From assembly GCA_903835235.1 (NCBI GenBank), contig CAILMF010000045.1, positions 1 through 64,000 on the forward strand: 64,000 nt of DNA, in the 5' to 3' direction. Under the pieces are notes generated by a model. The model was not told the origin of the DNA. It saw only the letters and a list, made by a program, of their open reading frames with translations, and searched no databases. The translations under genes and the position numbers were made by a program. Position 1 is the first letter of the stretch. Each line of letters begins with the position of its first letter. Shown here piece after piece: positions 6,344-14,546 of the stretch. Source of the DNA: an uncultured Rhodospirillales bacterium (lineage in GTDB: Bacteria; Pseudomonadota; Alphaproteobacteria; Acetobacterales; Acetobacteraceae).

Positions 6344-9003
6344 TGGGCGAGGCTCGGGCGGTCCTCCAGGCCGATACAACGCAGATCGCGCGGTTTGTGC
6401 ATGCGATGTTCCGGTATGCCGATCCGGACAGCGTCGTGGCGCTGCGCTCCTTCTTCGACGACGCCTCCTCGGTCCATCAGATGGGCGTCTGCCGCATTGG
6501 CGACGGGCTGGAGGGGTTGGTCGCCGCCGCCGCGGTGCAGGCCACAGGCTGCGCGCAGCACCCGCGCCCAGTGGTGTTCTGCCCACCCGTTGCAACCTTC
6601 GCCCAGGGGCCGCAGGCCCGCGAGCAGGACCTCCTCAATGGCCTGGCGCTGTCCGTCGAATGCGATACGGCGCCAAATGATGCCCGCGCACGGCTGGAGG
6701 GGTTGCTCGGCCCGGCCACGCTGGTGGTGCGCAGCGGCGGGTGCTGGATCGACGACCAGACCGGCCAGGTGCAGGACAAGCTGCATCTCCACTGGCGCCT
6801 CACCGAGCCGACGCGGGGTGCCGCCGAGCATGCTGCGCTTAAGCAGGCCCGGACCCTGGCAGCCGCCCTGGTTGGCGGCGATCGCAGCAACACACCGCCG
6901 GTCCATCCGATCCGCTGGCCCGGCAGCTGGCACCGTAAGGCCAGCCCCAGGCTGGCGGTTATCATCGCGGAAAGCGAAACGGAACTGGAGCTTAGCGACG
7001 CGCTGGAGATACTGGCCGATGCATCGCCTGTGGAGGAACTGCCCGGCACGGTAATCCGCGCGGCCGGTGTCGACGCGCTGCCAGAAATCGGCGAGGCCCG
7101 CGACACCTCCGTCCTGATCCAACAGATACTGACGGCCGCTGATTACCACGCGCCGCTGGTGACGCTGGCGATGCGCTACCTCAAGGGCGGCATGGCGCCC
7201 GCCCAGGTGGTCTTGACCCTGCGCGGTCTGCTCCTCGCCGTGCCGGATGCGCAGCGCGACATCAAGGACGGTAGCACCGTGCCGGGGCGCTGGCAGGCCC
7301 GCTACGACGATGCTCCGCGCGCTGTCACCACCGCCTGCCGCAAGCTCGGTAACAGCGCCACCACGCCGGCCGGCACCCAGGCATCCGAGGCTTCGACCGA
7401 TGTTGCCTGGCCGGAGCCCATCGACTTCCTGGCTGATGCCGAGATGACCGGCGCCCCCGAGTTGCGCCACGAGCATCTGCCACCCGCCATCGCGCCCTTT
7501 GTGGCCGACACCGCGGCACGCATGGGTGTCGATCCGGCCACGGTGGCGCTGGCCGCCCTGGTCACGCTCTCCAGCGTCGCGCACGAGACCTGGCGGCTGC
7601 AGCCGAAGCAGGTAGATGACACCTGGCGCGAAGGCGCCCGCATCTGGGGAGCGATCGTCGGCGACCCCAGTATCCTCAAGACGCCGGTGATCCAGGCCGC
7701 AACCCGGCCGATCGACAATATCGACATCCTCGCCCGCGGCCGCCACGAACTGGCAATGGCCGAGCACCGCGCCGAGCTGGCCGCGCTCAAGGCGGACAAC
7801 GCGCCGCCTGGCAGCGGGCCGCCGCCACCACGGCTCGACCGCTACCTGGTCGAGAACAGCACCGTGGAGGCGCTGACCGAGGTGCTGCGCGACGACCCGG
7901 AGGCCAAGCAGCGGGTGCCGATGGGCAAGGTGCTGATCCGGCAGGACGAGATGAGCGAATGGCTCGCCAACATGGACCGCTATCGCGCCGGTGGACGTGG
8001 CGGCAGTGATCGCGGTGCCTATCTCCGCCTGTACAATGGAACGCGCTTCGTGGTGGACCGCGTCGGACGCGGCACCTTGTCGATCTCGAGTTGGTCCGCC
8101 TGCATCATCGGCGGCATCCAGCCCGAGCCGATCCAGCGCATTGCGCGCGAGGCGGCCGATGACGGGCTGCTGCAACGCTTCTGCTACGCTGTGCCGGCGC
8201 GCCAGGATCGCGGCATCGACCGCAAGCCTGATCACGCCTCGACCGAGCGCTACCATGGGCTGGTGAAGGCAATGGCGGGGCTGCTCCCGCCGGCGGCGTT
8301 TCCAGGGGCCGAGCCGCGGGTGGTGGTGCTGCATCCGGATGCGCAGGTGCATCGCGCGGCGATCCTGGATCTGGCCGAGGCGGTCGCCGCCATGCCGGAC
8401 ACCTCCAGCCGATTGAAGGCGGCGCTTGGCAAATGGCCGGGGCTGTTCGCCCGGATGACGCTGCTGTTCCAGCTGATCGACCACGCTGACGCGCTGCATC
8501 GGGGCGTCGAGCCGCCGGATGTCATGGTGGTGCCCGAGGCGGTGGCGCGGCGCAGCGCGGCCTATCTGCGCGATGTGCTGCTGCCGCATCTGCTGCGGGC
8601 GGAGGCGGTGATGTTCTCCAGCGTGCAGTCGGGTCATGCGCGCTGGATTGCGGGGTTCATCCTGTCGCGCGAGGACGGGCGCCTCGCGCTGCGCGACGTG
8701 GTGCGCGCCTATGGCCCGCTGAAGGCTCCGGAGCAGCGCCATGAACTGCTCAGCGTGATGCAGTCATTGGAGACCATGGGCTGGCTGAAGGCCGAGCCGC
8801 AGGAGAACCCCGCCCGGCCGCCGACAGCCTGGGAGGTCAATCCTCTGGTGCGGGAGCGGTTCGCGCGCCGGGCGGCGGAGGAGCTTGCGGCGCGGCAGCA
8901 GGCGAAGGCGCGCATCGCGGCAACGCTGGTACGGGTGCGGCAGGCGCCGGGTGCTTCCGAAGGCGCAGACAATGATTCAGCGGCAGCATTGGGGGCGGCG
9001 TGA
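6340..9003 (+). CDS. Primase-like / DUF3987 P-loop protein
   Basis: The 887-residue protein appears to have two parts. Residues ~1-330 resemble RepB/DUF-type primase regions of island replication proteins (KLHLHWRLTEPT, then HPIRWPGSWHRKASP). Residues ~390-800 are DUF3987, with a P-loop-like IVGDPSILKTPV near residue 443 in which the usual Gly before Lys is Leu, and VLIRQDEMSEWLANMDRYR further on. The C-terminus is basic. Proteins of this type initiate or support replication of phage satellites and plasmid-like elements. It is the last gene of the operon starting at 5865. The downstream 1.5 kb carries the repeat array, which would be a reasonable target for it, but that link is inference. Confidence 0.8.
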   Translation: MMGEARAVLQADTTQIARFVHAMFRYADPDSVVALRSFFDDASSVHQMGVCRIGDGLEGLVAAAAVQATGCAQHPRPVVFCPPVATFAQGPQAREQDLLNGLALSVECDTAPNDARARLEGLLGPATLVVRSGGCWIDDQTGQVQDKLHLHWRLTEPTRGAAEHAALKQARTLAAALVGGDRSNTPPVHPIRWPGSWHRKASPRLAVIIAESETELELSDALEILADASPVEELPGTVIRAAGVDALPEIGEARDTSVLIQQILTAADYHAPLVTLAMRYLKGGMAPAQVVLTLRGLLLAVPDAQRDIKDGSTVPGRWQARYDDAPRAVTTACRKLGNSATTPAGTQASEASTDVAWPEPIDFLADAEMTGAPELRHEHLPPAIAPFVADTAARMGVDPATVALAALVTLSSVAHETWRLQPKQVDDTWREGARIWGAIVGDPSILKTPVIQAATRPIDNIDILARGRHELAMAEHRAELAALKADNAPPGSGPPPPRLDRYLVENSTVEALTEVLRDDPEAKQRVPMGKVLIRQDEMSEWLANMDRYRAGGRGGSDRGAYLRLYNGTRFVVDRVGRGTLSISSWSACIIGGIQPEPIQRIAREAADDGLLQRFCYAVPARQDRGIDRKPDHASTERYHGLVKAMAGLLPPAAFPGAEPRVVVLHPDAQVHRAAILDLAEAVAAMPDTSSRLKAALGKWPGLFARMTLLFQLIDHADALHRGVEPPDVMVVPEAVARRSAAYLRDVLLPHLLRAEAVMFSSVQSGHARWIAGFILSREDGRLALRDVVRAYGPLKAPEQRHELLSVMQSLETMGWLKAEPQENPARPPTAWEVNPLVRERFARRAAEELAARQQAKARIAATLVRVRQAPGASEGADNDSAAALGAA

Positions 9004-9061
9004 TGATATTCGAAGCAGAGGGCGAGCAGCGCCATGTCGGTGCCATGCAGCGCTCACCAGG

Positions 9062-9186
9062 TTCCCAGCAGTGGGAGGCAGGCGCCGAGCCTCAGCGCGG
9101 CAGCGATCTGCGTCGTGCGGATCGAATGCCCAGCAGTGGGCAATCGATCAGCGCGCCATGCGACATTCCCAGCGCTGGGAATGTCG
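9062..9186. repeat. Three CCCA/TGGG palindromes
   Basis: TCCCA-gcag-TGGGA (9063-9076), TGCCCA-gcag-TGGGCA (9127-9142) and a perfect 26-bp palindrome at 9161-9186 (half-site CGACATTCCCAGC) follow each other directly after the primase-like gene. The first two share the same GCAG centre. They start the palindrome-rich region but do not obey the 0/9/21/66 spacing of the later modules. Confidence 0.8.
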
Positions 9187-9385
9187 CGGGTGCCGCTGCG
9201 GCTCAGCAGCCGCGCCCGCCGGGAGGCTCGGGGGCCAGGAGACATTCGCCTCCACTGCACCGCCAGCCCAGCGCCGTGCGTGTTGGCCGCCCACGAAGAT
9301 GCGGCAAGTAGCCGACACCCAGGTCTTGCACGAGGTCGAACTGCTGATCAACGGTGAGAACGATGATGGAGCGAAGAAGCCCCAC
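9187..9385. other. Array leader; no supported gene
   Basis: No reading frame is convincing. From about 9325 to 9390 the sequence aligns without gaps to 9991-10056: both start CTTG, contain CTGCTGATC and end at the first word of a module 67 bases later. This shows that the repeated unit is longer than the four words. Confidence 0.5.
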
Positions 9386-9468
9386 GTCGATTGCTACCGC
9401 TGTAGCAATCGACGCCACAGCACCCCTGGAACGCGCCGTGCTGGGTCTCCGGAAAGTTGTAGCAATCG
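9386..9468 (+). repeat. Four-word module B (word TGCTACC)
   Basis: GTCGATTGCTAC (9386-9397) and its exact complement (9402-9413) form the first pair. Read as 7-bp words the module has TGCTACC at 9392, TGTAGCA at 9401, a decayed third word CGCCACA at 9413, and TGTAGCA at 9458. Offsets are 0, 9, 21 and 66. GGAAAGT precedes the fourth word. This is the most degenerate of the five full modules. Confidence 0.75.
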
Positions 9469-9538
9469 GCGGTGCGAGGGGACCGGACGGCATCTGTTGC
9501 GTTGGCAAGCTCTGCACGCCTTGGGACCTCAGGGCGGA

Positions 9539-9613
9539 TTGTCGCCATGGCGACAACGGCTGTCGCCGCGTCTGTGGATGGCGGCATCCCAGTCTCGACT
9601 GAAGTGGCGACAG
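9539..9613 (+). repeat. Four-word module C (word TGTCGCC)
   Basis: The first pair forms a perfect 18-bp palindrome (9539-9556, half-site TTGTCGCCA). Words: TGTCGCC 9540, GGCGACA 9549, TGTCGCC 9561, GGCGACA 9606, that is offsets 0, 9, 21, 66. All four copies agree exactly. Confidence 0.85.
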
Positions 9614-9674
9614 TCCTGCAGCGCGACTTGCTGTCGAACGGGTGGACAGCATCGCGGAAGGCGAGAGACACACG

Positions 9675-9752
9675 GTGAATGTCGCAACTGCGACACAGCC
9701 TGTCGCACCGTCCGCGTTCTGCTGCAGCGCCGCAGCCTGAAAGGTTGCGACA
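9675..9752 (+). repeat. Four-word module D (word TGTCGCA)
   Basis: GTGAA precedes TGTCGCA at 9680; TGCGACA follows at 9689, TGTCGCA at 9701 and TGCGACA at 9746. Offsets are 0, 9, 21, 66 and all four copies agree. The fourth word is preceded by TGAAAGGT and followed by ACGCC. Confidence 0.85.
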
Positions 9753-9894
9753 ACGCCAGGGACCCTCGTGCCAAACCCGGGGAGCGCGGCTGCGCTCGTC
9801 CTCGGTGGGCCCACTCGGTGCTGGCTACCGGGCGCATCGAATGCCACGGGCGTGGCGCTACAGGCCGCGGAGGATGGCGAGAGGAGGACACTCA

Positions 9895-9915
9895 GTGAAT
9901 GTCGCGGCCGCGACA
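9895..9915 (+). repeat. Half-module E (word TGTCGCG)
   Basis: GTGAA followed by a perfect 16-bp palindrome at 9900-9915 (half-site TGTCGCGG). The expected third and fourth words are absent, so only the first pair exists. It begins 220 bases after module D. Confidence 0.75.
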
Positions 9916-10052
9916 GCCCTCCCAATGCTGCCGTGAATCTTGCAGACGATGGTGTCGTGCCCCTTGTCCTCCCTGGCCCTGCGGCGAGGCCTTGTATGAT
10001 GTCCTGCTGCTGATCGCCGGTAAGGAAGATGCTGTTGTAGAACTGCCCTTCG

Positions 10053-10130
10053 GTGAGTGGCACAGTTGTGCCAACGCTTGGCACAGCGCCGTTTTCCCGG
10101 GCTGTCGCCCTGGACTGAAAAGCTGTGCCA
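10053..10130 (+). repeat. Four-word module F (word TGGCACA)
   Basis: GTGAG, then TGGCACA at 10058, TGTGCCA at 10067, TGGCACA at 10079 and TGTGCCA at 10124: offsets 0, 9, 21, 66 with four exact copies. TGAAAAGC precedes the fourth word and ACGGCTG follows it. Confidence 0.85.
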
Positions 10131-10177
10131 ACGGCTGCCTTTGGGGATAATTCCATACCGCTGCAGGATTGGACGAG

Positions 10178-10233
10178 GTGAATGCCACAGTACTCTCTCC
10201 CTGGTGAGACGCGTGGACCGCAAAGTTGTTGCA
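10178..10233 (+). repeat. Decayed half-module G
   Basis: GTGAA and TGCCACA (10183) start exactly 125 bases after module F. A CGCAAAGT-TGTTGCA segment ending at 10233 resembles the fourth-word context of the full modules (GAAAAGT plus word), but the distances are shorter and the complementarity is lost. Confidence 0.5.
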
Positions 10234-10330
10234 ATCACCGCCCGTGCCCGCGGATCGATCGTCGCCAGGCTCGCCTTGGCTCGCAGATCCAAGGCAACCT
10301 GCGCATGATTGCCTGCATCGCCGCCTCTCC

Positions 10331-10408
10331 GTGAGTGGCGCAGGTGCGCCAAAGCCTGGCGCAACGTCATCCTGCTGGACCACGGTGTCGACGCGAAAAG
10401 TTGCGCCA
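10331..10408 (+). repeat. Four-word module H (word TGGCGCA)
   Basis: GTGAG, then TGGCGCA at 10336, TGCGCCA at 10345, TGGCGCA at 10357 and TGCGCCA at 10402: offsets 0, 9, 21, 66 with four exact copies. CGAAAAGT precedes the fourth word and ACGGCTG follows, as in module F. Confidence 0.85.
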
Positions 10409-10455
10409 ACGGCTGTCGGCGTCGGCGACCCCATGCTGCTTCAGGATCGGATGCT

Positions 10456-10475
10456 GTGAATGGCACGGCCTCGCG
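10456..10475 (+). repeat. Half-module I
   Basis: GTGAA and TGGCACG (10461) start exactly 125 bases after module H, mirroring the F-to-G distance. The preceding CAGGATCGGATGCT resembles CAGGATTGGACGAG before half-module G. The second word is poorly complementary. The region ends soon after, at the transposase remnant. Confidence 0.5.
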
Positions 10476-10545
10476 GGTCTGCCCTATCTATGTGGCAGCT
10501 ACCTTCGTCGCCGGCTGCCGATGCCGCGAGATGGCGGCTCGGTGA

Positions 10546-11073
10546 ATGATGCGGGTCGCGTCCCAGGTGAAGGCCGCCGTGACCAAGGTGCTGCGGGCGA
10601 CCTGGCAGCGCTGCCGCGTCCACTTCATGCGCAATGCCACCGCGCATGCCGGGAAGACCCAGCGCCGCCTGGTCTCCGCCTGGATAGGGACCGCCTTTGC
10701 CGAAGCCGATGCGCCTGCCGCCCATGCCCAGTGGCGCCGCGTCGCCGACCAGCTACGCCCCAAGGTGCCAAGGCTGGCCGAGCTGATGGACGCCGCCGAG
10801 CATGACGTGCTGGCCTACATGGACTTCCCGCACGAGCACCGTGCCAAGCTCCACAGCACAAACCCCATCGAACGCCTCAATGGGAAGATCAAGCGCCGCA
10901 TCGATGTTGTCGGCATCTTTCCCAACGAGGGCGCCATCACCCGCCTGATCGGCGCCATTCTGCTGGAACAATCCGACGAATGGGCCACCCAGCGTGCCCG
11001 CTACATGACGCTGGAAACCATCGGCGCCGTGAGCGACAATCCCACCTTCAAGCTGCCAGCCGTAGCCGGATGA
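10546..11073 (+). pseudogene. 5'-truncated IS256-family transposase
   Basis: The frame encodes only the C-terminal ~175 residues of a mutator-type (IS256 family) transposase of about 400 residues. Typical motifs are TWQRCRVHFMRNATAHAGK, WRRVADQLRPKVPRLAELMD, LHSTNPIERLNGKIKRR and DVVGIFPNEGAITRLIGAIL. The N-terminal half with the first catalytic Asp residues is missing; upstream sequence is the repeat array. The final catalytic Glu region remains, but the protein cannot be active alone. It marks an insertion or recombination boundary. Confidence 0.9.
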
Positions 11074-11188
11074 TAAGGCGGCTCAGCCCGCCAAGGAGCA
11101 TCGCTCCTAACACCACGCGATGGGGCACGATCACGATATTGGTTCACCTGCTCTTGCCTCAGTCGCGCATTGCACGAATACCAAGCGC

Positions 11189-12625
11189 ATGAGGCAAACG
11201 ATTCTGATGCGCGGCTGGGCCGCTGGGTTGGCGTTGGGGGCGCTGTGGTGCGGCCTGGCCAACCCGGCCATGTCGCAGGTAGCCATAGCGACCGACAATG
11301 ACCCTGAGATAGCTCGCCTGCGCAGTTGTGCCACCGCCGTGGCCGAGCGCCAGTTGCGCGGCGAAGCGCGGCGGGACTTCATGAGCAACTGCCTGGTCAA
11401 CGGTCCGCCGCCGCCAGCGCGCCGCATGCCCGCGGTAGAAGCGTCCCAGCTGGCTATGCCCAGGGCGGCGTCCGACCCCTTAGCGAAAGCGGCCGCAACT
11501 CCTCCGCCGGAAGCCGCCATGACGCCCCGCGCCCCGCGCCATGCTGATGCTCAGCCTGGCCGCGCAGCGCGGCCGGTGGCAGAGCCTCAAAACAACGCAT
11601 CCATGACGGTAGTGCCCGCGGTGGCGTCTGCTCACTCTCCGGTATCCATAGCATCCCCGATGCCGGCGCCGCTGGCACAGGTGACGCCTAATCTGCCGCC
11701 GTCACAACGCCTGAGCGCGCCCGCTGTTGACACACAACCCGCAACCGGGGAGCGCGCTTTATCAAGGCCGGTGGTGATGGCGTTGGTGGCGCCGCCGTCG
11801 CAGAATGATGGCTCGAGGGGCAACGCGGCCCCTGCTGTCGCGTTGACGGTCCCCAATCCTCCCCCGTCTTCGCCGATCCGCTCGCCTGCCGGCGCAGGCA
11901 TGGCGCCGGCCGTTCCTGCGGTTTCTCAGACGCTTGAGCCGCAGCCGCCTACAGCTACCGCAAACGTGGCACCTGATGCGGTACTGCCGGAACCGCCCCG
12001 AGAGGTTGCCAACAAGGCTGTCGAGCGACCGCCAGCAGATGCGACGGGCAGTCCGGCCGCTGCCATCCCGGCCTCCGGAGTTGCCACAGAGCCAACTTCT
12101 CCGCCCCCACCGGAAGGCAAAGTCCTGGCCACAGCAGCCGCCGCGAGGCAGGTGGTTCCACCAGCGCCCGCCTCAGCAGGCAGCGCAGCCTTGGCTACTC
12201 CCCCGCCTGCCGCGGATGCCACAAAGCTGGCCAACCCGCCGCCGGCGCCTCACGCCGCCTACGCTCCGGGCGCTGCAGCGCTACAGGCCCCGGCCAGTAT
12301 GGCCGCGCCGCCTCACGGAACAGTCGGGCCAAATTCTGCGAGACGCCCCACGTCCCAGTTGGCCACGGCGGAACCCCCGCCTCGCCACGCGGCACCAAGC
12401 ACCGAACCGCGGCGGAGGGGGACGCTGCTTTCTGCCGTAGCCGCGACGAGTTACCTCACGGAAGCCCTGGCAAGAGAGGCCTGCATCGATGACGTGGTAG
12501 TCTGGGGCCGAACCGATATCCAGCGGTTCTACCCCCGCGGTTCTGCGGGATATAGCAGCGCGCGGCCGGGCGCCTTCCTCTGCCTGTCTGCCGCGGAACT
12601 TGCTGGGTATCAGCGGAGCCAATAA
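11189..12625 (+). CDS. Exported PsiF-like Pro/Ala-rich protein
   Basis: The 478-residue product has a signal peptide (MRQTILMRGWAAGLALGALW, cleavage expected after NPAMSQ) that fixes the start at 11189. Next comes a PsiF-like repeat (IARLRSCATAVAERQLRGEA, RRDFMSNCL) with two Cys. A very long low-complexity Pro/Ala region of about 300 residues follows. A short C-terminal domain contains a Cys pair (EACIDDVVVWGRTDIQRFYP, GAFLCLSAAELAGYQ). A periplasmic or cell-surface place is likely. PsiF repeats have no known activity. Nothing links it functionally to its neighbours. Confidence 0.75.
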   Translation: MRQTILMRGWAAGLALGALWCGLANPAMSQVAIATDNDPEIARLRSCATAVAERQLRGEARRDFMSNCLVNGPPPPARRMPAVEASQLAMPRAASDPLAKAAATPPPEAAMTPRAPRHADAQPGRAARPVAEPQNNASMTVVPAVASAHSPVSIASPMPAPLAQVTPNLPPSQRLSAPAVDTQPATGERALSRPVVMALVAPPSQNDGSRGNAAPAVALTVPNPPPSSPIRSPAGAGMAPAVPAVSQTLEPQPPTATANVAPDAVLPEPPREVANKAVERPPADATGSPAAAIPASGVATEPTSPPPPEGKVLATAAAARQVVPPAPASAGSAALATPPPAADATKLANPPPAPHAAYAPGAAALQAPASMAAPPHGTVGPNSARRPTSQLATAEPPPRHAAPSTEPRRRGTLLSAVAATSYLTEALAREACIDDVVVWGRTDIQRFYPRGSAGYSSARPGAFLCLSAAELAGYQRSQ

Positions 12626-13276
12626 GGCATCGGCCGCCTTTGGCGTTGCGACGGAGGCGCCCGATAGCCTGCGGCGCCATCACTGATAGAACCGTGCAAG
12701 GTTGAGCGGGGCTAAACAGCAGCGACACTTCACCAACCTGCGGACCAGCCGCGGCATGCTGGGCGTAATCCCCGCGCCTTCACCAAGGGGACGACCTGCC
12801 AGATGACTGGAACAGAGTTGGTGACCTACCTGACCAATGCCGCTGAACCTCAGCCGCGCCTTGGCGACGCGGTAGTGCTGCGGGCCCGGCCATGTGGGGC
12901 CGACCTACAAGCCTTATCTCCGGCAGGGCGGCTGCTGGGGCGCATGCCACCGGCGGAATGACCGCGCTATACGGATATATGCCCGGCGCCAACACCTCGC
13001 CCGGTCGCGTCCCCGCTCTGGTACCCCACCCCAACCATATCGGCGCCATCATGGTTCATGTCACGGTCTTCGCCGTCTGAGCACAGTATTCGCTGCGGCA
13101 GCGCTGCAGCTGAAAAGCATCCCGCCGCGCTCATTACAAAATAATCTCTCACGGCCTTCTCGATAGTCTGATAGGCCCTGGCCATCGCCCTGGTGCTGTT
13201 CATGGTGGTCTCGCTGGTGGCCCGGCCGCACCTTGTGCTTGACCCCGCCGCCCGCATCACGACACTCGCGGTCTTC
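12626..13276. other. Intergenic stretch with one possible small gene
   Basis: No long frame is convincing. An ATG-initiated frame at 12803-12961 would encode 52 residues, including PRLGDAVVLRARPCGADLQA and GRLLGRMPP, faintly like a HIRAN domain fragment. It may be a remnant. The AT-richer part around 13130-13150 could hold the promoter for the SH3 gene that follows. Confidence 0.35.
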
Positions 13277-13900
13277 ATGGGTTTACGCGCCTTCCTCCTG
13301 CTGGCCTGCCTACTGCCTGCGTTGCCCAGCGCTGCGCAGCAACAGGCCGCGCCGAGGCGAGAGCAGGCTAATCCGGCTCGGCCGCCCCGCCCCGCACAGC
13401 GGCCGGCTCCAGCCGCACCGGCCCCACAACCAACCGCACAAATCCCCGCGGTGGTGGAACCCGGCACGGGTGTGAACACAGGCCTGCCCATTCCGCGCTA
13501 TGCCTCGCTGCGCTCCAACGATGTCAATCTGCGGGTCGGGCCCGGCACCATCTATCCGGTCGAATGGATCTACCGTCGCCGGCAACTACCAGTGGAGATC
13601 ATCGGCGAGTCCGAAAGCTGGCGGCAAATCCGGGATATGGATGGCACCACAGGCTGGCTGCATGCCGCTAGCCTGAACGGCCGGCGCACCTTTTTGGTGA
13701 AAGCCAATGAGGTGATGCTGCGCCGGCGCGCCGAGCCGGATGCCACACCGGTGGCGCGGCTGATGCCCGGCGTGGTCGGCCGCATCGTCAGTTGCCCTGA
13801 AAACCGGCCCTGGTGTGAGGTACGCGCCGGCGAGTATCGCGGCTTTGTGCCACGTAGGGGCATCTGGGGCGTGGGCGCCATCGAGGCCGTGGCCGACTGA
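13277..13900 (+). CDS. Exported SH3-domain protein
   Basis: The 207-residue product has a signal peptide (MGLRAFLLLACLLPALPSAA), then a Gln/Pro/Ala linker and two bacterial SH3 domains. The first begins YASLRSNDVNLRVGPGTIYP with EWIYRRRQLPVEIIGESESW; the second begins at TFLVKANEVMLRRRAEPDAT. Length and layout match the short SH3_4-type periplasmic proteins of alphaproteobacteria, thought to bind peptidoglycan. ATG 13277 is chosen because it places the signal peptide at the N-terminus. Confidence 0.85.
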   Translation: MGLRAFLLLACLLPALPSAAQQQAAPRREQANPARPPRPAQRPAPAAPAPQPTAQIPAVVEPGTGVNTGLPIPRYASLRSNDVNLRVGPGTIYPVEWIYRRRQLPVEIIGESESWRQIRDMDGTTGWLHAASLNGRRTFLVKANEVMLRRRAEPDATPVARLMPGVVGRIVSCPENRPWCEVRAGEYRGFVPRRGIWGVGAIEAVAD

Positions 13901-13962
13901 GCCCGGGACGCTATTTGCGACCGCCATCGGCGTCGAGTTCCGAGACGATATCGCGGAGGAGA

Positions 13963-14397
13963 TCACGCAGCGTCACGTTCGGGTTCCAGTTCGAGGTTGT
14001 TAAGGAGACCCGATGCGCGCTCGATCAGCGCTTGCACGCGGGGCATGGCCTTGCGGGGCACCCCGAGTTGCTGTGCGGCGTCCAGCGCATCGATGAGCTT
14101 TTCGAGGGCGTAGATCGCGTCTGACCAGGTAGCGAGCGATGGACGGTCAAGGGCTGCGACAGCCGGCGGGAGTGGCCGAGGTGATGGAGCAAGGTGTTGC
14201 ATTTCGGCAGGCTTCCGATTTGCAGCATGGCTCACCGTCGCAGCATCAATCCCCTCTTGCGCAGCGATCTGGCACACCGGCTCGCCAGCCTGGCGGGCCT
14301 CTACGATACGGCAGTGTCGCTCGCCTTCGAGTGCATCTCGAGCTTCAGCGGTCAGTTCACGCGCCCAGCGCTCGGAGCATGCGAGCAGCCCCCGCAC
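13963..14397 (-). CDS. Hypothetical HTH-like protein
   Basis: The 144-residue product contains a possible helix-turn-helix (RHCRIVEARQAGEPVCQIAA, EGIDAATVSHAANRK) in the middle and a helical C-terminus (IYALEKLIDALDAAQQLGVP). It starts with GTG at 14397; the frame is open further upstream but offers no ATG. It diverges from the DUF2924-recombinase cassette and could regulate it. No family is recognised. Confidence 0.5.
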   Translation of the reverse strand: MRGLLACSERWARELTAEARDALEGERHCRIVEARQAGEPVCQIAAQEGIDAATVSHAANRKPAEMQHLAPSPRPLPPAVAALDRPSLATWSDAIYALEKLIDALDAAQQLGVPRKAMPRVQALIERASGLLNNLELEPERDAA

Positions 14398-14546
14398 TGC
14401 TGCCAGGTCATGTTGCTCACAGAGATGCGGCTGCGCAGCCGCGCTGCCGAGGAAGCCGCCCGCGACGCCGCGGACCGGGGAGAGCGGTTGCTACACTTCC
14501 CGGCCCCCCAGCGCGTGGATGCGAACCGGACCACCCGGAGAGACGC

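Noticed and set aside
6217-8742. 841-codon open frame antisense to the DUF3987 gene
   Set aside because: It is the mirror frame of a real GC-rich gene, rich in Arg, His and Gln with no domain, and conflicts with the well supported plus-strand gene.
9203-10234. A 343-codon open frame on the minus strand through the repeat array, and similar long frames on both strands
   Set aside because: The frames follow from high GC and few stops. They run through perfect palindromes in all orientations, have no recognisable domain and no good start. I treat the region as non-coding, although short peptides cannot be excluded.
9386-10408. CRISPR array
   Set aside because: There is no constant repeat: the word changes from unit to unit, spacing between units varies from 140 to 280 bases, and no cas genes are present.
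9386-10475. Integron attC sites
   Set aside because: attC sites have paired R and L boxes with a GTTRRRY core and lie between cassettes with genes. These modules have four copies of a single word, no such core, and no integron integrase nearby.
12803-12961. Small HIRAN-like gene
   Set aside because: Similarity to HIRAN is faint and covers less than a domain; without a search I list it only within the intergenic entry.
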